Assembly: GCA_947449735.1 (NCBI GenBank)
Contig: CANFTB010000019.1
Span: forward strand, 17,097-81,096
Direction: 5' to 3'
DNA from: Chthoniobacteraceae bacterium
Lineage (GTDB): Bacteria; Verrucomicrobiota; Verrucomicrobiia; Chthoniobacterales; Chthoniobacteraceae
Length of the DNA stretch: 64,000 nucleotides
The position numbers were made by a program, and so were the translations under genes. Below the pieces are notes generated by a model. It had not been told where the DNA came from. It made no database searches and was given only the letters and a program-made list of their open reading frames with translations. Of the stretch, positions 63,853 to 64,000 are shown one piece after another (positions within the stretch are counted from its first letter, which is position 1; each line of letters begins with the position of its first letter).

Positions 63853-64000
63853 CTATTTTCCAGCATCCTTAGCCTTGGGTGCTTCATCCTTGGGGGCCTC
63901 AGCCTTGGGCGCTTCAACCTTGGGTGCGTCGGCCTTGGGTGCGTCGGCCTTGGGTGCGTCGGCCTTGGGTGCGTCGGCCTTGGGTGCGTCGGCCTTGGGT
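63853..64000 (-). CDS. C-terminal end of a PKADA-repeat protein (partial)
   Basis: On the - strand a frame runs in from beyond 64000 and ends at a TAG (63855-63853). It encodes repeated pentapeptides: five copies of the unit PKADA, then PKVEA, PKAEA, PKDEA and a final PKAKDAGK. The visible part is low complexity and rich in Lys, Pro, Ala and Asp, as in histone H1-like tails or extended spacer segments of secreted proteins. The start and any folded domain lie outside the window, so no function can be assigned. The open end makes the number of repeats unknown. Confidence 0.75.
   Translation of the reverse strand, partial: PKADAPKADAPKADAPKADAPKADAPKVEAPKAEAPKDEAPKAKDAGK
63881..64000. repeat. 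Tandem 15-base repeat inside a coding region
   Basis: GCGTCGGCCTTGGGT is repeated perfectly five times (63926-64000), preceded by three diverged 15-base copies (63881-63925). Each unit encodes one PKADA-type pentapeptide on the - strand. The array continues past the window edge. Confidence 0.9.

Noticed and set aside
63881..64000. Possible CRISPR-like array
   Set aside because: Units are adjacent with no spacers and encode a pentapeptide repeat, so this is a coding tandem repeat.

Overview
The window is about 60% GC and looks like the chromosome of a Verrucomicrobiota bacterium, or at least of the wider PVC group. The signs are DUF1549/DUF1553, PSC1-type cytochrome and DUF1501 proteins, a Pirellula-type CxxCH dehydrogenase, several sulfatases, a small Minf_1886-type protein known from Verrucomicrobia and Planctomycetes, and a FHA-MoxR/DUF58/BatA gene set. 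No rRNA, tRNA, insertion sequence, phage or CRISPR array was seen. Most genes are tightly packed, and many lack a strong Shine-Dalgarno.

Region 1 (1-7689, + strand): a four-gene export-protein operon (DUF1501, two-PPC-domain protein, DUF1549/DUF1553 protein with haem-type motifs, cytochrome-WD40 protein), typical of PVC extracytoplasmic degradation loci. Region 2 (7690-8904): a gap, then a six-helix voltage-gated-type channel without a recognisable potassium filter. Region 3 (9090-26427): two divergent units. One (- strand) carries FHA-MoxR ATPase plus three exported proteins. The other (+ strand) carries DUF4159, two exported proteins, DUF58, BatA-like VWA, a second VWA membrane protein, a small exported protein and a 1193-residue membrane/coiled-coil protein. 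Together they look like a MoxR-VWA envelope chaperone system.

Region 4 (26588-30120): a translationally coupled pair, a FadH-like/GltD-like chimeric flavoenzyme and a YcaO protein. I recognise no described pathway for this pair and consider it the best candidate for a new system here. Region 5 (30152-33256): PgeF-like laccase-domain protein, TolC-family protein and Minf_1886-type protein on the - strand, then rpsU on the + strand with its terminator.

Region 6 (33412-54468): a cobalamin riboswitch followed by about 20 kb of genes on one strand, nearly all overlapping by 4 to 14 bases. They encode most of the cobalt-early (anaerobic) corrin pathway and all of nucleotide loop assembly: cobT, cobS, cobU, a cobD-cobQ fusion, cbiB, cobO, cbiA, cbiE, a cbiX-cbiC fusion, cbiD, cbiL, cbiF, a short cbiG, a cbiH-cbiJ fusion, then hupE (cobalt or nickel uptake), cobW and cobN. 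CbiT is not in the cluster, and CbiX (cobalt-early) sits beside CobN (cobalt-late).

Region 7 (54512-64000): a lipoprotein amidase, a cupin, two exported sulfatases, a PQQ-type propeller protein with an EF-hand-like insert, a 1041-residue CxxCH dehydrogenase with HEAT-like region, and the C-terminal end of a protein made of PKADA-like repeats that runs off the window.
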